This document shows, piece after piece, positions 62,667 through 64,000 of a DNA stretch of 64,000 bases. The first letter of the stretch is position 1, and every line of letters begins with the position of its first letter. Position numbers and translations under genes: made by a program. The notes below the pieces were generated by a model, which saw nothing but the letters and a program-made list of their open reading frames with translations, did not search any database and had not been told where the DNA came from. Source of the DNA: Bdellovibrio sp. (GTDB lineage: Bacteria; Bdellovibrionota; Bacteriovoracia; Bacteriovoracales; Bacteriovoracaceae); contig DYOQ01000001.1 of NCBI GenBank assembly GCA_020720455.1, forward strand, positions 1-64,000, given 5' to 3'.

Positions 62667-63212
62667 ATGACAAACGGCAAGGATATCGTGCTGAAACATT
62701 TTGGTGACATAGTTAGTAGTTTTGGGAAAGATGGTACGACCACTCAAAAAAAAACTAACAACTCACACTTTCAAAAAGATAGCTTCGATTTTTTCCAACT
62801 TGTAAAAAATTGGAGCAAGATTATTGGTAACCAGATTGCGAAAGAGACAATCCCTCTAAAATTACAACGTGGGAACTTAACTATCTTGGCCAGACATGCC
62901 ATCTATGCTCAGCAGCTCAGCTTTTTAGAGACTCAAATGATAGATGCTATATCAAAAGAGTTCAAACAACTAAAAGGTAAAATTGACCGCGTAACATTCC
63001 AGGTTAACGGATCTTTCTTTTCCATTAAACAGAGCAGCTCATTATTACCACCAGAAGCTGAACCAAAGAGCACAAGTAAATTTAATAAATACTCTCCTGA
63101 GTATAAAGAGGCGAAGAGAAGATCTGACGAAATCTTTTGTGATATTAATGATGAACAAATAAGAGACTCAATTAAATCAATTTTTGTACAGATGACATTG
63201 GAGAACAGATGA
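62667..63212 (+). CDS. DUF721 (DciA-like) protein, 181 aa
   Basis: DUF721 includes DciA, which helps load the replicative helicase in bacteria without DnaC. The core appears as FFQLVKNWSKIIGNQIAKET, IPLKLQRGNLTILARHAIYA and QQLSFLETQMIDAISKEFKQ. C-terminal ~70 residues are charged and variable. A dnaB gene without dnaC in this window fits such a role. ATG at 62667; the stop overlaps the next gene as ATGA. Confidence 0.83.
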   Translation: MTNGKDIVLKHFGDIVSSFGKDGTTTQKKTNNSHFQKDSFDFFQLVKNWSKIIGNQIAKETIPLKLQRGNLTILARHAIYAQQLSFLETQMIDAISKEFKQLKGKIDRVTFQVNGSFFSIKQSSSLLPPEAEPKSTSKFNKYSPEYKEAKRRSDEIFCDINDEQIRDSIKSIFVQMTLENR

Positions 63213-63463
63213 GAAGAAAAATAGAAGCGCTACTAGCTAAAGAAGTGATTCCTGCACTGGCGGCCCATGGTGGTGGTATTGAGGTTGTTGATTATGACAA
63301 CAATAAATTATACATAAAGTTAATTGGTGGATGCCAAGGGTGCGCAGGTGCAAGAATGACTCTTAAAAATGGCGTTGAGCGAGTCGTAAAGCAACATTTC
63401 CCTGAAGTGACCGAAGTCATCGACGTCACCAATCATGCTAACGGCGATAAACCATTCATGTAA
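63209..63463 (+). CDS. NifU C-terminal-domain (Nfu-type) iron-sulfur protein, 84 aa
   Basis: Small iron-sulfur scaffold or carrier. The Nfu fold begins MRRKIEALLAKEVIPALAAH, GGGIEVVDYDNNKLYIKLIG; the cluster-binding CXXC is C42-QG-C45 in GGCQGCAGARMTLKNGVER, followed by VKQHFPEVTEVIDVTNH. Standard length for stand-alone Nfu domains. Overlaps the DciA-like gene by ATGA. Confidence 0.93.
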   Translation: MRRKIEALLAKEVIPALAAHGGGIEVVDYDNNKLYIKLIGGCQGCAGARMTLKNGVERVVKQHFPEVTEVIDVTNHANGDKPFM

Positions 63464-63467
63464 AAAA

Positions 63468-64000
63468 TTATTTAAGGGCCTTAACAAATCCATGTGCATT
63501 TATTAATCCACCAGATATCGAAAAATTATCAAATGGCATTGAAATCACTTTTGTACTATCTTGGCCAGGAATTATCACTAACTCACCATCTCCAAGTGTG
63601 TAAACAGTTTGAAAAAGTTTTGCCAATAAATCATCAACATCAATTGAACGATTCTGTGTTCTTGCAAGAGAGACAACACCAGCAGTAACAGCAGCAGCAG
63701 GAATTGTTCCTGAAAAATAGATCTCTCTTTTTTCTGGAATTGCTCCAATAATCTGTTCCCCAGGAGCAAAAAGATGAACAAGCTCTTCTGAATAATTAGA
63801 TTTTTTATACACAAGATTTGATGTTTTGTTGGTTCTAGAAGATGCACCAATTTTAATACAGTTGCTTACATCTGAATTACACCGTGGGAAAGAGTCACTA
63901 CCTTTAGCAACAGGTATACCATCAACATCTACTTTTTTATAAGTAAGCGCCAAGGAGCGATCACCAGCAGGAACGATAAAAAGAACTTCTCTACCACCAG
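63468..64000 (-). CDS. C-terminal part of a subtilase-like protein, apparently catalytically inactive, truncated by the window edge
   Basis: The frame is open to the right edge, so the 5' part lies outside. It reads as the last third of an S8 peptidase domain: VLFIVPAGDRSLALTYKKVD aligns with the oxyanion strand (usually AAGN), then NCIKIGASSRTNKTSNLVYK, LVHLFAPGEQIIGAIPEKRE, and FSGTIPAAAVTAGVVSLA aligns with SGTSMAAPHVAG. The catalytic Ser position is Ile and the oxyanion Asn is Asp, so proteolysis is unlikely. It may be a pseudoenzyme with a binding or scaffold role; the upstream Asp and His cannot be seen. An in-frame TTG at 63953 is probably not the start. Confidence 0.7.
   Translation of the reverse strand, partial: GGREVLFIVPAGDRSLALTYKKVDVDGIPVAKGSDSFPRCNSDVSNCIKIGASSRTNKTSNLVYKKSNYSEELVHLFAPGEQIIGAIPEKREIYFSGTIPAAAVTAGVVSLARTQNRSIDVDDLLAKLFQTVYTLGDGELVIIPGQDSTKVISMPFDNFSISGGLINAHGFVKALK

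Noticed and set aside
1-64000. tRNA, rRNA, CRISPR array, insertion sequence or prophage
   Set aside because: No cloverleaf-like sequence with CCA end, no regularly spaced repeats of CRISPR length and no transposase or integrase motif was seen. The gaps are too short for rRNA.

Overview
The window is AT-rich, densely coded bacterial DNA. No gap between genes exceeds about 250 bases, and I see no rRNA, tRNA, CRISPR array, transposase or prophage gene. Several features suggest a free-living, motile, Gram-negative member of the Bdellovibrionota, most like Bacteriovorax/Halobacteriovorax: a complete export-and-hook flagellar operon with MotE, many exported or lipid-anchored proteins without recognisable families, an Mla-type lipid transporter, LptE, Mpl and short-chain acyl-CoA oxidation genes. 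The taxonomic call is inference, because no rRNA is present.

Layout. (1) 1-2768: two secreted or membrane proteins of unknown function; the second has a good sigma-54-type promoter. (2) 3012-9615, minus strand: a ribosome/replication operon read as fused S6-S18, DUF2232 membrane protein, L9 (rplI), dnaB, a pabB-like gene, a sodium-coupled transporter and a MazG-type pyrophosphohydrolase. (3) 9825-23143: two glycosyltransferases; a plus-strand cassette of three exported proteins (permuted NlpC/P60 lipoprotein, unknown, phospholipase D); YgiQ radical SAM enzyme with a SdiA-regulated-type propeller; FecR protein; several unknowns. (4) 23214-38356, minus strand: one long flagellar operon read as a 900-residue TPR protein, a degenerate sigma-54-activator-like regulator, flgB, flgC, fliE, fliF, fliG, fliH, fliI, fliJ, motE, fliK, flgD, a TIGR02530-type gene and flgE, closed by a strong terminator. 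(5) 38542-41461: a lipoprotein plus MlaE, MlaF and MlaD homologues. (6) 41463-51586: NtrC-type response regulator with its own promoter and dyad, small membrane protein, metK, a large exported unknown, mpl, a glycosyltransferase and a chemoreceptor. (7) 51658-60506: exported rhodanese, VWA lipoprotein, cyclic-nucleotide-domain protein, then thiolase, acyl-CoA dehydrogenase, enoyl-CoA hydratase and 3-hydroxyacyl-CoA dehydrogenase around a lysine-rich protein. (8) 60706-64000: rpsT, holA, lptE, a DciA-like gene, a NifU C-terminal-domain gene, and the 3' end of a subtilase-like gene that seems to have lost its catalytic serine.

The most notable items are the single-chain fusion of ribosomal proteins S6 and S18, the flagellar-operon regulator with broken Walker B and no GAFTGA loop, the three-gene exported hydrolase cassette, the sigma-54 promoter with an upstream palindrome at 2823-2913, the dyad over the probable start site of the NtrC-type gene, and perfect heptamer tandem repeats in the rplI leader and at the enoyl-CoA hydratase stop codon.

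Many start codons were moved inward from the longest open frame to an ATG/GTG/TTG with a good Shine-Dalgarno sequence; the reason is given in each entry.
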